Assembly (NCBI RefSeq): GCF_900109855.1 | Contig: NZ_FOBO01000009.1 | Coordinates: forward strand, 62,001-126,000 | Direction of reading: 5' to 3' | Length of the DNA stretch: 64,000 bases | DNA from: Roseovarius tolerans | GTDB lineage: Bacteria; Pseudomonadota; Alphaproteobacteria; Rhodobacterales; Rhodobacteraceae | Part shown: piece after piece, positions 9,154 through 17,697 of the stretch | Numbering within the stretch: the first letter of the stretch is position 1 | Layout: each line of letters opens with the position of its first letter | Position numbers and translations under genes: made by a program | The notes under the pieces: model-generated | The model's input: only the letters and a program-made list of their open reading frames with translations | Databases searched by the model: none | What the model was told of the DNA's origin: nothing

Positions 9154-9618
9154 ATGTCCCTCAAATCCACGCTTTTCGCCGCCCTCGCAGGCCTCACCCT
9201 TGCCGCCCCAGCCATGGCGCAGGAAATCCACGTCCTCGACACCTATGCGCGCAGCGCCAGCCCGATGGCCAAGACCGGCGCGGCCTTCATGCTCATCGAG
9301 AATATCGGTGATGCGCCGGACCGCCTGATCGCCGTCAAATCCACTGCTGCCAAGAAGGTGGAACTGCACACCCACCGCGAACAGGGCGGCGTGATGAAGA
9401 TGGTGCATGTCGAGGAGGGGTTCGAACTCGGCGCGGGGGAGACGCTGTTTCTCCAGCGCGGCGGGCATCATGTGATGTTCATGGGGCTGACCGAGCCGTT
9501 CGAGCAGGGCAAGACCATTCCGCTAACCCTCGTCTTCGAGACCTCCGGCGAGATCACGCTCGACATTCCCGTCGATCTGGAGCGCATGCCGAAAGAGGGT
9601 CACGGTCACGGCAACTGA
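9154..9618 (+). CDS. Periplasmic copper chaperone PCu(A)C
   Basis: Signal peptide at about residues 1-23 (cleavage after APAMA), then a cupredoxin-like domain. The copper site pattern H-x10-M-x21-H-x-M is visible: HTHREQGGVMKM with its His/Met pair, followed by GGHHVMFMG. Such proteins deliver Cu(I) to the CuA site or nearby subunits of cytochrome c oxidase. The C-terminus GHGHGN adds extra His residues. A strong GAAGGAG ribosome site precedes the start. Likely co-transcribed with the preceding CxxC protein. Confidence 0.9.
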   Translation: MSLKSTLFAALAGLTLAAPAMAQEIHVLDTYARSASPMAKTGAAFMLIENIGDAPDRLIAVKSTAAKKVELHTHREQGGVMKMVHVEEGFELGAGETLFLQRGGHHVMFMGLTEPFEQGKTIPLTLVFETSGEITLDIPVDLERMPKEGHGHGN

Positions 9619-9633
9619 TTTTTGGGTAGCGGT

Positions 9634-9656
9634 CGGGGCACCTTGGAGGTGCCCCG
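9634..9656 (+). terminator. Hairpin after the copper chaperone gene
   Basis: A perfect 9-bp stem (CGGGGCACC at 9634-9642 with GGTGCCCCG at 9648-9656) with a 5-nt loop, 15 bp after the stop. There is no downstream T-run, so this may be a processing/stability hairpin rather than an intrinsic terminator. The rest of 9657-9899 holds another imperfect hairpin at 9733-9761 and no gene. Confidence 0.5.
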
Positions 9657-9899
9657 ATAGGGGGATGGCTTGGTCTTGAGCTGACCTTCGCCGTGATGCC
9701 CTGCGCGGAATCAAGGCCGAAGGCCGCCGCGCATCGCCGGGCCGCCCCCCGGCACGGCGATTTGGCTGCAACCTGCGCAGCACTCAGATGTTTTTCGGGC
9801 TTGGCAGATATAAAGGTCTGCAGAACAGGCGTTGGATCGCCGTACCGCGGCCCGTCGATGCGCGGCTCACGTCAACGGCAGTTCCAGGCCAAAACTCAC

Positions 9900-10592
9900 C
9901 TACCCGCCCAGGATTTCCGCGACCCAGAGCGGCACCACCTCCGAGGCACGCCCCTGTCGGACCTCGTCAAAATCACCGGCCACCGCCGATGGCTCCAGAT
10001 TGATCTCCACGCAACGCGCCTCCGCCAGTGCCGCTTCCTGTGCAAACCCCGCCGCCGGATAAACCTGCCCGGAGGTGCCGATCGCCGCAAAGATATCCGC
10101 CGTTGCCAGATGCGACAGGATTTCCTCCATCCTGTAGGGCATCTCGCCGAACCAGACCACGTCCGGACGGCAGGCGCAGGCACCGCAATCCGGACAGGCA
10201 TCCCGCACGCTCATCTGCGCAGCGGCCTCCCACCGACCGCCACAGGCGGCACAAAGCGCGCGCGCCAGTTCACCGTGCATATGGATCACATCGCGCGCGC
10301 CGCCTGCCTCGTGCAGCCCGTCCACATTCTGCGTCACGATCACCACCTCGCCCGCATGCTCGGCCTGCATCCGCGCCAGCGCGCGATGCGCCGCATTGGG
10401 CCGCGCCTCCGCCGCCTGCACACGGCGTGCGTTGTAGAACCCGTGCACCAGATCGGCATCGCGGGCAAAGGCCTCGGGCGTGGCGACATCCTCGATCCGG
10501 TAGCGTTGCCAGATCCCGCCGACATCGCGAAACGTGCCAAGCCCACTTTCCGCCGAAATCCCGGCACCGGTCAGTATGACGATCTTTTGCAT
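9900..10592 (-). CDS. cobB: NAD-dependent protein deacylase (sirtuin, CobB-like)
   Basis: A 230-aa class III sirtuin that removes acyl groups from lysines using NAD+. Motifs: ILTGAGISAESGL and TFRD (NAD binding), TQNVDGLHE, the catalytic His in IHMHGEL, and a complete Cys4 zinc site (CAAC then CPDCGACAC). The later AIGTSGQVYPAAG and INLEPS also fit. I set the start at 10592 because MQKIVILTGAGIS is the usual N-terminus; longer in-frame extensions run back through the divergent phosphatase gene. Confidence 0.92.
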   Translation of the reverse strand: MQKIVILTGAGISAESGLGTFRDVGGIWQRYRIEDVATPEAFARDADLVHGFYNARRVQAAEARPNAAHRALARMQAEHAGEVVIVTQNVDGLHEAGGARDVIHMHGELARALCAACGGRWEAAAQMSVRDACPDCGACACRPDVVWFGEMPYRMEEILSHLATADIFAAIGTSGQVYPAAGFAQEAALAEARCVEINLEPSAVAGDFDEVRQGRASEVVPLWVAEILGG

Positions 10593-10632
10593 CGCGCCCT
10601 CCTGTTCTAATCTCTGCCGGAAAGGACGCGTC

Positions 10633-11070
10633 ATGACCACCCGAATCCTCTTTGTCTGCCTTGGCAATATCTGCCGCTCGCCCGCCGCCGAAGGGGTGTT
10701 CCGCGGCCTCGCCCCACAGGCCCGGACCGACAGCGCAGGCACCAGCGGCTGGCATATCGGCGATCCGCCCTACGGCCCGATGCAGGACGCCGCCCGCGCC
10801 CGCGGTCTCGACATCTCGGACCTGCGCGCGCGCCAGTTCGAGGCAGAAGACTTCACCCGCTTCGACCTCATTGTCGCGATGGATGCAAAGAACCTCGCGG
10901 CCATCGACGCGCTGCGACCTGCGGGCAATACCACGCCGGTACGGCTGTTCACCGATTACGCGCCCGACCGGGACGCGGATCATGTGCCCGACCCCTATTA
11001 CACCCGTGATTTCGACGGCACGCTCGACCTGATCGAGACCTGCGCCAAGGGCCTGGCTGCAAACCTCTAG
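10633..11070 (+). CDS. Low-molecular-weight protein tyrosine phosphatase
   Basis: A 145-aa phosphatase with the P-loop CLGNICRS (Cys nucleophile, Arg and Ser) directly at the N-terminus, and the general-acid Asp in VPDPYY. It hydrolyses phosphotyrosine or small phosphoesters; the substrate is unknown. The BY-kinase elsewhere in this window is not adjacent. It is divergent from the sirtuin, with 40 bp between starts, so their promoters must overlap. Confidence 0.9.
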   Translation: MTTRILFVCLGNICRSPAAEGVFRGLAPQARTDSAGTSGWHIGDPPYGPMQDAARARGLDISDLRARQFEAEDFTRFDLIVAMDAKNLAAIDALRPAGNTTPVRLFTDYAPDRDADHVPDPYYTRDFDGTLDLIETCAKGLAANL

Positions 11071-11215
11071 ATCGTTCGGTGGCGGAGACGGCCGCGCCTT
11101 CGGATATTCCGAAACCCGCTTTCAGCAGCTGGAAAAACCCCGCCATCGGACCGGCTATTCCCTTGCCCAATGGGTCACGACGCCCCAATCAATAGGGGCA
11201 AAGGAGACCCGCACC

Positions 11216-12511
11216 ATGCCCTTCACCCAGCTCAAGACCGCCCCCGGAGAGCCACCGCAGACCGCCCATGACGTCACCGACACGGTGCAGATCATGCTGG
11301 CGCGGCTGCGCGCGGGCGGCGCGCAGGTGGCGCTGGAATATGCGCGGCAACTAGATGGCTGGCAGGGCGAGATCACCGTCAGCCGCGCCGAGATCAAGGC
11401 CGCCTGCGCCCGCGTGCCGCAATCGCTCAAGGACGATATCGCATGGGCGCATGACAATATCTCGCGCTTTGCCGCCGCTCAGCGCGCCACGGCGCAGGAT
11501 ATGGAGATTGAGCTGCGCCCCGGTCTGCGGGCCGGACAGCGTCAGATTCCGTTGCAGGCGGCGGGTTGCTACATACCGGGCGGGCGCTACAGCCATATCG
11601 CCTCGGCGCTGATGTCGATCGCCACCGCTCGTGAGGCAGGCGTGCCCGACATCACCGCCTGTTCGCCACCCTGTGGCAGCGGCCCTATTCCCGATGCGAT
11701 GCTCTTTGCAATGGACCTCGCCGGGGCGACGCGCATCCTGACCATCGGCGGGGTGCAGGGCATTGCCGCGATGGGTTTTGGCCTCTTTGGCGCGCCGCCT
11801 GCCGATATCCTGGTCGGCCCCGGCAATGCCTATGTGGCCGAGGCCAAGCGGCAGCTTTTCGGCCCCATCGGGATCGACATGTTCGCAGGCCCGACCGACA
11901 GCCTGATCCTTGCCGATGACACGGCCTGTCCCGACACCGTGGCCGCTGATCTGGTGGGACAAGCGGAGCATGGGGCGAACTCGCCGGTCTGGCTCGCCAC
12001 CACGCACAAGCCCTTGGCCGAAGCGGTGATCGTGCGCGTGCCCGCACTGATCGCGGCCCTGCCCGAGCCCAACCGCACCGCCGCCGCCACCGCATGGCGT
12101 GATCTGGCCGAAGTGGTGCTCTGCGACACCCCCGAGGAGATGGCGCAATTCGCCGATCAAAAGGCCCCGGAACACCTGCACGTGCAGGCCCTTGATCTGC
12201 CCTGGTGGCGCAACCGCCTGCGCGCCTATGGCTCGCTGTTCCTGGGCGAGAACACCACCGTGGCCTTTGGTGACAAGGCGGCAGGGCCCAACCACGTCTT
12301 GCCCACCTCGGGGGCCGCGCGCTACACAGGGGGGCTATCGGTGCACAAGTTCCTCAAGACCGTCACCTGGCAGGAGGTGGACGAGTTCGCGCTGCCAGAT
12401 CTCGCGCGCGTCACCGCCAGCCTCAGCCGCGCGGAACGGATGGAGGGGCATGCCCGCAGCGCAGATATCCGCCTCGGCCCCGTTTCCGGTGCCGCGCAAT
12501 CGACGGGGTAA
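11216..12511 (+). CDS. HisD-family dehydrogenase, probably sulfopropanediol dehydrogenase-like
   Basis: A 431-aa member of the histidinol dehydrogenase superfamily (zinc, NAD-dependent alcohol-to-acid oxidation). Zn ligands are conserved: VGQAEHG (Gln, His), GDKAAGPNHVLPT (Asp) and EGHARSADIRL (His). The catalytic EH pair is in APEHLHVQ. The substrate-loop reads CYIPGGRYSHIASALMS, unlike biosynthetic HisD (typically YVPGG followed by a different loop) but like HpsN, which oxidises dihydroxypropanesulfonate. No his genes are nearby; an Asp/Glu racemase follows by 9 bp. GGAG sits well before the ATG. Function by analogy only; true HisD activity is not excluded. Confidence 0.7.
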   Translation: MPFTQLKTAPGEPPQTAHDVTDTVQIMLARLRAGGAQVALEYARQLDGWQGEITVSRAEIKAACARVPQSLKDDIAWAHDNISRFAAAQRATAQDMEIELRPGLRAGQRQIPLQAAGCYIPGGRYSHIASALMSIATAREAGVPDITACSPPCGSGPIPDAMLFAMDLAGATRILTIGGVQGIAAMGFGLFGAPPADILVGPGNAYVAEAKRQLFGPIGIDMFAGPTDSLILADDTACPDTVAADLVGQAEHGANSPVWLATTHKPLAEAVIVRVPALIAALPEPNRTAAATAWRDLAEVVLCDTPEEMAQFADQKAPEHLHVQALDLPWWRNRLRAYGSLFLGENTTVAFGDKAAGPNHVLPTSGAARYTGGLSVHKFLKTVTWQEVDEFALPDLARVTASLSRAERMEGHARSADIRLGPVSGAAQSTG

Positions 12512-12520
12512 GACGACCGC

Positions 12521-13201
12521 ATGAAAACCGTGGGCATTCTGGGGGGCATGGGCCCCGAGGCCACCATCCTGCTGATGCAAAAGGTCATGGCGGCCGTGCC
12601 TGCGCGCGACGACGCCGACCACGTGCCGCTGATCGTGCATCAGAACCCGCAGGTGCCGAGCCGGATCAAGGCGCTGATCGAGGGCTCCGGCGAAGACCCC
12701 GGCCCGACGCTCGCGCGCATGGCGCGTGATCTGCAGGCGGCGGGCGCGCAGGCGCTGGCCATGCCCTGCAACACCGCGCATCACTACGCGCCTGCCGTGG
12801 CACAGGCGACGTCGTTGCCCTTTCTCGACATGCTGGACGTGACCGCTGCCTCGCTTGCCGCGCAGGGCGCGCGGCGCGTCGGTATGCTCGCCTCACCTGC
12901 GACGCGGCTCGCTGGCGTGTTCGAGGCACCCTTTGCCGCGCATGGCCTGACCCCGGTATTTCTGCCCGACGACAGCGACTTGCTCGCGATCATCCGCGCG
13001 ATCAAGGCAGGCGAGGCCACCGCCACGCTCGGCCCGCGCCTCGCGACGCAGGCCGAGGCGCTTGTCGCTGAAGGGGCCGATCACCTGCTCGTGGCCTGCA
13101 CGGAACTGTCGCTGATGACGTCGGCCCTGCCTGAAAGCGTGGCTCATACGGACAGCCTCGATTGCCTGACCGCTGCCATTGTGGATTTTGCCAAGGGCTG
13201 A
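12521..13201 (+). CDS. Aspartate/glutamate racemase family protein
   Basis: A 226-aa cofactor-independent racemase. The N-terminus VGILGGMGPEAT is the family signature and the two catalytic cysteines are in AMPCNTAHH and LVACTELSL. It interconverts L/D-Asp or L/D-Glu, or acts on a related amino acid. It starts 9 bp after the HisD paralogue and was probably co-transcribed with it, so the pair may act in one catabolic route. Confidence 0.88.
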   Translation: MKTVGILGGMGPEATILLMQKVMAAVPARDDADHVPLIVHQNPQVPSRIKALIEGSGEDPGPTLARMARDLQAAGAQALAMPCNTAHHYAPAVAQATSLPFLDMLDVTAASLAAQGARRVGMLASPATRLAGVFEAPFAAHGLTPVFLPDDSDLLAIIRAIKAGEATATLGPRLATQAEALVAEGADHLLVACTELSLMTSALPESVAHTDSLDCLTAAIVDFAKG

Positions 13202-13220
13202 GAGGTGCGGGACAGCATCG

Positions 13221-13256
13221 CGCGCAAGGCGGAACAGCGCCGCCTTGCGCGGTTTC
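13221..13256. terminator. Bidirectional terminator between converging genes
   Basis: A perfect 12-bp stem (CGCGCAAGGCGG 13221-13232 with CCGCCTTGCGCG 13240-13251), a 7-nt loop and GTTTCGT on the plus side. It lies between the racemase stop at 13201 and the converging membrane-protein stop at 13262, so it can serve both. Confidence 0.72.
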
Positions 13257-13261
13257 GTATC

Positions 13262-13996
13262 TCAGGCGGCTGCCGGAACGCTGGAGGGGGATCGCAGCTT
13301 GCTCAGAGAAACGAAATGAAAGGCGAGAAAGATCGCCACGAAATAGCCCGGAAACATCGCCAGCGGATGCAGGTTGATGATGTTGGGCGTCTCATGCGCC
13401 ATCAGATGGGCAAACCCTTCCGACGTCGTGATGCCGACCAGAACCGCGACGACGAAATCGCCCAACCCCACGATATTGGCGCGCATCACCTTGGCACGCG
13501 CATCGGGCGCGCCCTTGGCGCAGGCCTGCCACGCCCGATATCCCTCATACCCGGCCCAGATGTCGCCCAGACCCGCCAGCAGCGCGAACTGCCACGGGAT
13601 GACGCCTGCCACCCATCCGACGAGAAAGATCGCGCCCATCACCCGCGGGATCTGAAAGGCGATGAGCAGCCCGGGATCGGTCTGTGCCAGGATGGCCTGC
13701 CCGGTCTGCGTGCGCGTCGCCAATAGCCACAGCGTCAGCGCACCCGCAAACATCGAAAAGAGAACGATCGGAGGATCGGTCAGCGTCGCGGGGACCATGA
13801 ACGCGCCCGAGCGCGACAGCGCCATCGCGACGGCCCCCCAAAGCGACAACAGACCGACCGGCCACAGCACGGCCCGAGCCAGCGCAGCACCGCCAAGCCC
13901 GGCGCGCGCCGCACCGAGGGCCACGACCGCCACGGCCAACGCCGGGAGCAGGATGAAGAAGACATGCACATAGGCAAGAAAGATGTCGGACAGCAT
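13262..13996 (-). CDS. Multi-pass membrane protein of unknown function
   Basis: 244 residues with about seven hydrophobic segments, starting MLSDIFLAYVHVFFILL and ending in a hydrophilic SKLRSPSS tail. I do not recognise the family. The start at 13996 is supported by GGAG six bases upstream; in-frame ATGs at 14026 and 14008 lack such a site and lie over the regulatory dyad. The divergent HxlR regulator is the obvious candidate controller. Confidence 0.65.
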   Translation of the reverse strand: MLSDIFLAYVHVFFILLPALAVAVVALGAARAGLGGAALARAVLWPVGLLSLWGAVAMALSRSGAFMVPATLTDPPIVLFSMFAGALTLWLLATRTQTGQAILAQTDPGLLIAFQIPRVMGAIFLVGWVAGVIPWQFALLAGLGDIWAGYEGYRAWQACAKGAPDARAKVMRANIVGLGDFVVAVLVGITTSEGFAHLMAHETPNIINLHPLAMFPGYFVAIFLAFHFVSLSKLRSPSSVPAAA

Positions 13997-14026
13997 TGGA
14001 ATCTCCATGTTGGGTATGTATTTCAT

Positions 14027-14051
14027 AGTGACTATATTTATGGTCGTCACT
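14027..14051. promoter_or_regulatory. Candidate HxlR operator (inverted repeat)
   Basis: AGTGAC at 14027-14032 and its inverted copy GTCACT at 14046-14051, separated by an AT-rich 13-bp centre, in the 89-bp divergent spacer between the membrane-protein gene and the HxlR gene. The AT-rich centre stands out in this GC-rich sequence. The spacing suits a dimeric winged-helix regulator. Confidence 0.5.
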
Positions 14052-14085
14052 TCTCATTCTGAATTCTCTCGCTATACTTTGCGCT

Positions 14086-14409
14086 ATGACACCAAACAGA
14101 CGTGACAACTGCCCGATTCTAAGGGCCACCAATGCCATGGGTGACCAATGGTCGATCCTCATCCTGCGCGAATTCTTCCTTGAAGGACCGCGCCGATTTC
14201 AGGATTTGCAGGATATACTCGGGCTCTCACCGAACACGCTTTCGAACAGGCTCAAAAAACTGGAAGGCGCGGGAATTTTGACGTGGCAAGCGTATTCAGC
14301 GAACCCGCCGCGTTCGGAATACGTGCTGACAGAGTCTGGAAAGGCCCTCGGGCCTGTGATGGGCGCCTTGCGCCAGTGGGGCGAGGCTTATACGCCCGAC
14401 CTCAGATAA
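14086..14409 (+). CDS. HxlR-family winged-helix transcriptional regulator
   Basis: A 107-aa DNA-binding protein with the HxlR layout. CPILRATNAMGDQWSILILR opens the domain, with the conserved single Cys near the N-terminus. RRFQDLQDILGLSPNTLSNRLKKLE is the helix-turn-helix, and YVLTESGKAL is the wing and dimer region. Members sense redox or electrophiles, often through that Cys. It probably controls the divergent membrane protein and itself through the dyad at 14027-14051. Confidence 0.88.
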   Translation: MTPNRRDNCPILRATNAMGDQWSILILREFFLEGPRRFQDLQDILGLSPNTLSNRLKKLEGAGILTWQAYSANPPRSEYVLTESGKALGPVMGALRQWGEAYTPDLR

Positions 14410-14426
14410 CAAAGTTTTGGTGCGGC

Positions 14427-14759
14427 TCAGCTCGCAGCCCGGCTCAGCTTGTCGAGATGGGCGCGCATCTGTTCGGCCTCGTAGCGCGCCTCGCGCAGGC
14501 CCTCCATCGTGGCGGCAAGCTCCGCCTCGGTCTGGCTCAGTTGGTTGGTCAGTTCCGCTTCGCGCTGCTGGAGGTAGGTGATCGCCTGATCGCGGGTCTC
14601 CTCGGCCTCGTGCAACTCCTGCGCCATGCGCTCCAACTCGCCCACATCAGACGCCCCTACCCGGATGAAGCGATGCACCAGCCAATTGGCAAACCAGCCC
14701 ATGCAGAACGCCACGAACAGCACGATGGCGGTGGCGATGATAAACTCAGTTCTGTTCAT
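14427..14759 (-). CDS. Single-TM coiled-coil protein of unknown function
   Basis: 110 residues: one TM helix at about residues 5-25 (FIIATAIVLFVAFCMGWFANW), then a predicted coiled coil to the C-terminus with heptad-like Leu/Ala spacing (LERMAQELHEAEETRDQAI). The start at 14759 overlaps the end of the upstream OmpA gene by 14 bp; further in-frame ATGs lie inside that gene and are unlikely. Its position after an OmpA-type protein suggests an envelope scaffold role, but that is inference. Confidence 0.7.
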   Translation of the reverse strand: MNRTEFIIATAIVLFVAFCMGWFANWLVHRFIRVGASDVGELERMAQELHEAEETRDQAITYLQQREAELTNQLSQTEAELAATMEGLREARYEAEQMRAHLDKLSRAAS

Positions 14760-16662
14760 CCGTGGTCTGGTCCTGATTGGGCTCTTCTGTCTCCTGCCCT
14801 TCTTCCCCCGTATCCTCGAGGCTTTCAAGCGCTGTTTGCTCCTCGACCAGCGGCTTGGGACGGATAATCCTGAATTCGATCCGGCGATTGATCTCGCGAC
14901 CTTCCTCGGTGTCATTGTCGGCAATCGGCGTGGTCTCGCCATAGCCCTTGGCCTCGATGGTCGAGGTCAGCACCCGCCGCAGCCGCAATTCGTTGAGCAC
15001 CGCGCGCGCCCGCTCAAGGCTCAGTTGCCGGTTCATCTCCTCGCGGCCCTGGCTATCGGTATGGCCGCCGATCTCCATCTTCAGCTCGCCGCATTGCTTC
15101 AGAATTTCGGCAATCTCGTCCATGATCGCCGCACCTTGCGAATCGATCCGCGCCGATCCCGGCTCGAACCCGATCTTGCGGTCCGCCTGCACCTCGGCAA
15201 CGCGCGCTTCGCACTCGTCAGGTGTCGGCAATTGCGCCACCGGATCAAGCTTCTCCTGATAGGTGACATCCATCGAGAACTGGCCGCCGCTTCCCAGCTT
15301 GTTCGACAGCAGTTGCGACAGTTCGGTGCCCGCGCTCTTGCGCCCGGTATTGCCCTGAACATCGAGGCCGTCGGGGGTGACCGTCACGGCACCGTTCGAC
15401 AGATAGGACAGCGCCTCGAGCCCCAGAAGCACGCGCATCGACCAGTCGCGCGGCAGGTCTTCGGCCACACGGGCCGTGACATGCACCGCGTCCGAGGCAA
15501 AACGCGCCTTGGCGAAACTGGTGACCGTGTCACGCAATTGCGCGCTGCCCACGCGCCCCCGCAAGAGCACCTGCCCTTCGGGCGACAGGGTCGCGATGAA
15601 CTCGGGCACGGTCTTTTCGCCATCGCCCTCGGGCGCGGGCAGCGTCGCATCGAGGGCGAACACCTCAGGCAAATCGGCCTCCAGCCGTCCGATCACATCA
15701 TCGAATTTGCCTTGCTCGGTGCCCTGCGGCGCCCAGAGCGCGATATCGGCATCCGAAAACGTCACACTGCCGCCCCCCAGATCCTTGACTGCGGCAATCG
15801 CCAGTTCCGCCGCCTTCGCCCATCGGGGCGAGGGCACGCCCATGCCGACCGTACATTCGGCCTTGCCCTGCAAACCGGCACTGCCCGCCGCCCGTAGAAT
15901 ACGGTCGCGCGCCTCGACCGTATCGGCGGAACAGGCATCGAACCGCGCGCCGCCTTCGTCGATCAAAAAGCGCAGCGTGAAGGGCGTGATCACCGGGCGC
16001 GGCGCGGAAATATCGAGCGCGAGCCGCACATCTTCGGCAACCCGGCGCGCCAGGGCTGTCTCCAGCCGCCGTTGATCGGCGACGCTCTCGGCCATGGCCG
16101 TGATTTCCACCCGTTCGGCGCTGACCGAAATCTTGGTGCGCGACAGATCACCGAGCGACCGCACGGCATAGCGCAGCGCGTCTTCCCAAGTCTCTGGCGC
16201 GGGGTAATCGGCGGCATCCAGAAGATCGGCCACCGGGGCACCATCGGTCACATCCTTCACCTCGGCAAGGAATTTCGACCGATCAAGGGTCGCTGGCACA
16301 AGACCGATGAGGGAAATCCCGCTTTCGTTGCGCAGAATCTCGATGGCAAATCGCGGCGGGGCGATGTCGCCTGCCTCCTCGACCAGCATCTGGTCGATCA
16401 CCCGCGCGGCATCGACCACCGTGCCCGCCACCGACAACGCCTTGAAGCGATCCGCCTCGGTTGGCGCGGTGCCCGCCAGAAAGACCTGCAAACCGTCGGT
16501 ATCCACCTCGGTCCAGACCATGCCACGCTGATCCAGCGCCTCGCGCACACCCTGCCGCGATCCGTCCTCGATCGCGCTTACTGCGAATCCGGCGGCGACC
16601 GTGCTGAGCACGATGGCCCCGAGGAATGTCGACCCGATGGTAAAGACCGTGGATAACCGCAT
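14746..16662 (-). CDS. OmpA-family peptidoglycan-binding protein with BON-like segments
   Basis: 638 residues: an N-terminal TM or uncleaved signal (about residues 10-30), then BON-like repeats (GLQVFLAGTAPTEADRFKAL and others) across the middle. The C-terminal OmpA domain at about 510-615 has GGHTDSQGREEMNRQLSLERA and the NRRIEFRI end that holds diaminopimelate. The tail is very acidic (EEGQETEEPNQDQTTDE). It probably anchors the envelope to peptidoglycan. Three downstream-facing genes (coiled-coil protein, this gene, ubiA) are consecutive on the minus strand, but ubiA is separated by 60 bp. Confidence 0.85.
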   Translation of the reverse strand: MRLSTVFTIGSTFLGAIVLSTVAAGFAVSAIEDGSRQGVREALDQRGMVWTEVDTDGLQVFLAGTAPTEADRFKALSVAGTVVDAARVIDQMLVEEAGDIAPPRFAIEILRNESGISLIGLVPATLDRSKFLAEVKDVTDGAPVADLLDAADYPAPETWEDALRYAVRSLGDLSRTKISVSAERVEITAMAESVADQRRLETALARRVAEDVRLALDISAPRPVITPFTLRFLIDEGGARFDACSADTVEARDRILRAAGSAGLQGKAECTVGMGVPSPRWAKAAELAIAAVKDLGGGSVTFSDADIALWAPQGTEQGKFDDVIGRLEADLPEVFALDATLPAPEGDGEKTVPEFIATLSPEGQVLLRGRVGSAQLRDTVTSFAKARFASDAVHVTARVAEDLPRDWSMRVLLGLEALSYLSNGAVTVTPDGLDVQGNTGRKSAGTELSQLLSNKLGSGGQFSMDVTYQEKLDPVAQLPTPDECEARVAEVQADRKIGFEPGSARIDSQGAAIMDEIAEILKQCGELKMEIGGHTDSQGREEMNRQLSLERARAVLNELRLRRVLTSTIEAKGYGETTPIADNDTEEGREINRRIEFRIIRPKPLVEEQTALESLEDTGEEGQETEEPNQDQTTDEQN

Positions 16663-16723
16663 GTGACCGTTGCCGTTTTGTTGTCCCTGCCGCGTGTTTA
16701 GGCGCGTGCCGGGGCAATATCAA

Positions 16724-17686
16724 TCACAGCAGGACGGCGACGGCGAAAAACGGCACAGGCAAGAGCCCGGCATCGCGGTTCGAGCGGAACAGCGACAAAA
16801 GCCGATCATTGTCCTCAAGGTCCAGTTTTCGCATCTGCCCCTGCATGTGCCAGCCCATCGCCCAAGGCCCGCACAGCGCCGCCACGAGGGCGGGCAGACC
16901 ATCAGGGGCCGCCAGGATCACCGCCATCGCCATCAGAGACACGGTGCCGACCAGAAACCAGCGCAGCCAGCGCGGGGAGTTATGGCCAAAGAGCCGTGCG
17001 GTGGACTTCACGCCAATGAGCGCATCGTCCTCGGCATCCTGATGCGCATAGATCGTGTCATAGAAGAGCGTCCAGGCGATCCCGGCCAGATAGAGCACCA
17101 CCGCCGGCGCCTCCAGCCGCCCGCTATGCGCCGTCCAGGCCAGCAGCGCACCCCAGTTGAACGCGAGACCCAGGAAAATCTGCGGCCACCAGGTGAAGCG
17201 CTTGGCGAAGGGATAGATCGCGACCGGTAAGAGCGACAGAATGCCAAGACCTATGGCCGCCCAGTTGAATGTCAGCAGGATGAAAAACGCCACCAGCGCC
17301 TGCGCGCACATCCACATTACCGCGCCCCGGACCGTCACCTGCCCCGAGGGGATGGGCCGCGACGCGGTGCGCGCGACCGATCCGTCGATATCGCGGTCGG
17401 TGATGTCGTTCCAGGTGCAGCCCGCCCCGCGCATGAGGAATGCGCCGATGCCGCAGCCCGCGAAAATCCACAGATCATGCCAGCCAGCCTGTCTATCCGA
17501 CAGCATCGCCAAGCTAAGCCCCCACCAGCACGGCAACAGCAACAGCCACGTGCCGATGGGCCGGTCCGCGCGCGAAAGCCGCAGATAAGGCCGTGTCGCC
17601 GGGGGGGCCAGCCGGTCCACCCAATTGCCGCGATAGGCGTCGGCGACCGTGCCTTCGGCCTCTGGCGTCTGGTTGTCTCCGGTCAT
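16724..17686 (-). CDS. ubiA: 4-hydroxybenzoate polyprenyltransferase
   Basis: An integral-membrane prenyltransferase of ubiquinone synthesis that attaches the polyprenyl chain to 4-hydroxybenzoate. The first Asp-rich motif is MRGAGCTWNDITDRDIDGSV (NDxxDxxxD) and the second is FYDTIYAHQDAEDD. Around nine hydrophobic segments are seen. I chose the ATG at 17686 (MTGDNQ) rather than 17710, which would lie over the rsmE start. The starts of ubiA and rsmE are only 11 bp apart on opposite strands, so each promoter lies inside the other gene. Confidence 0.93.
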   Translation of the reverse strand: MTGDNQTPEAEGTVADAYRGNWVDRLAPPATRPYLRLSRADRPIGTWLLLLPCWWGLSLAMLSDRQAGWHDLWIFAGCGIGAFLMRGAGCTWNDITDRDIDGSVARTASRPIPSGQVTVRGAVMWMCAQALVAFFILLTFNWAAIGLGILSLLPVAIYPFAKRFTWWPQIFLGLAFNWGALLAWTAHSGRLEAPAVVLYLAGIAWTLFYDTIYAHQDAEDDALIGVKSTARLFGHNSPRWLRWFLVGTVSLMAMAVILAAPDGLPALVAALCGPWAMGWHMQGQMRKLDLEDNDRLLSLFRSNRDAGLLPVPFFAVAVLL

Positions 17687-17697
17687 ATGCTGGCCCC

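Noticed and set aside
11216-12511. Biosynthetic hisD of the histidine pathway
   Set aside because: No his operon genes nearby and an altered substrate loop; kept as a HisD-family paralogue with an open role.
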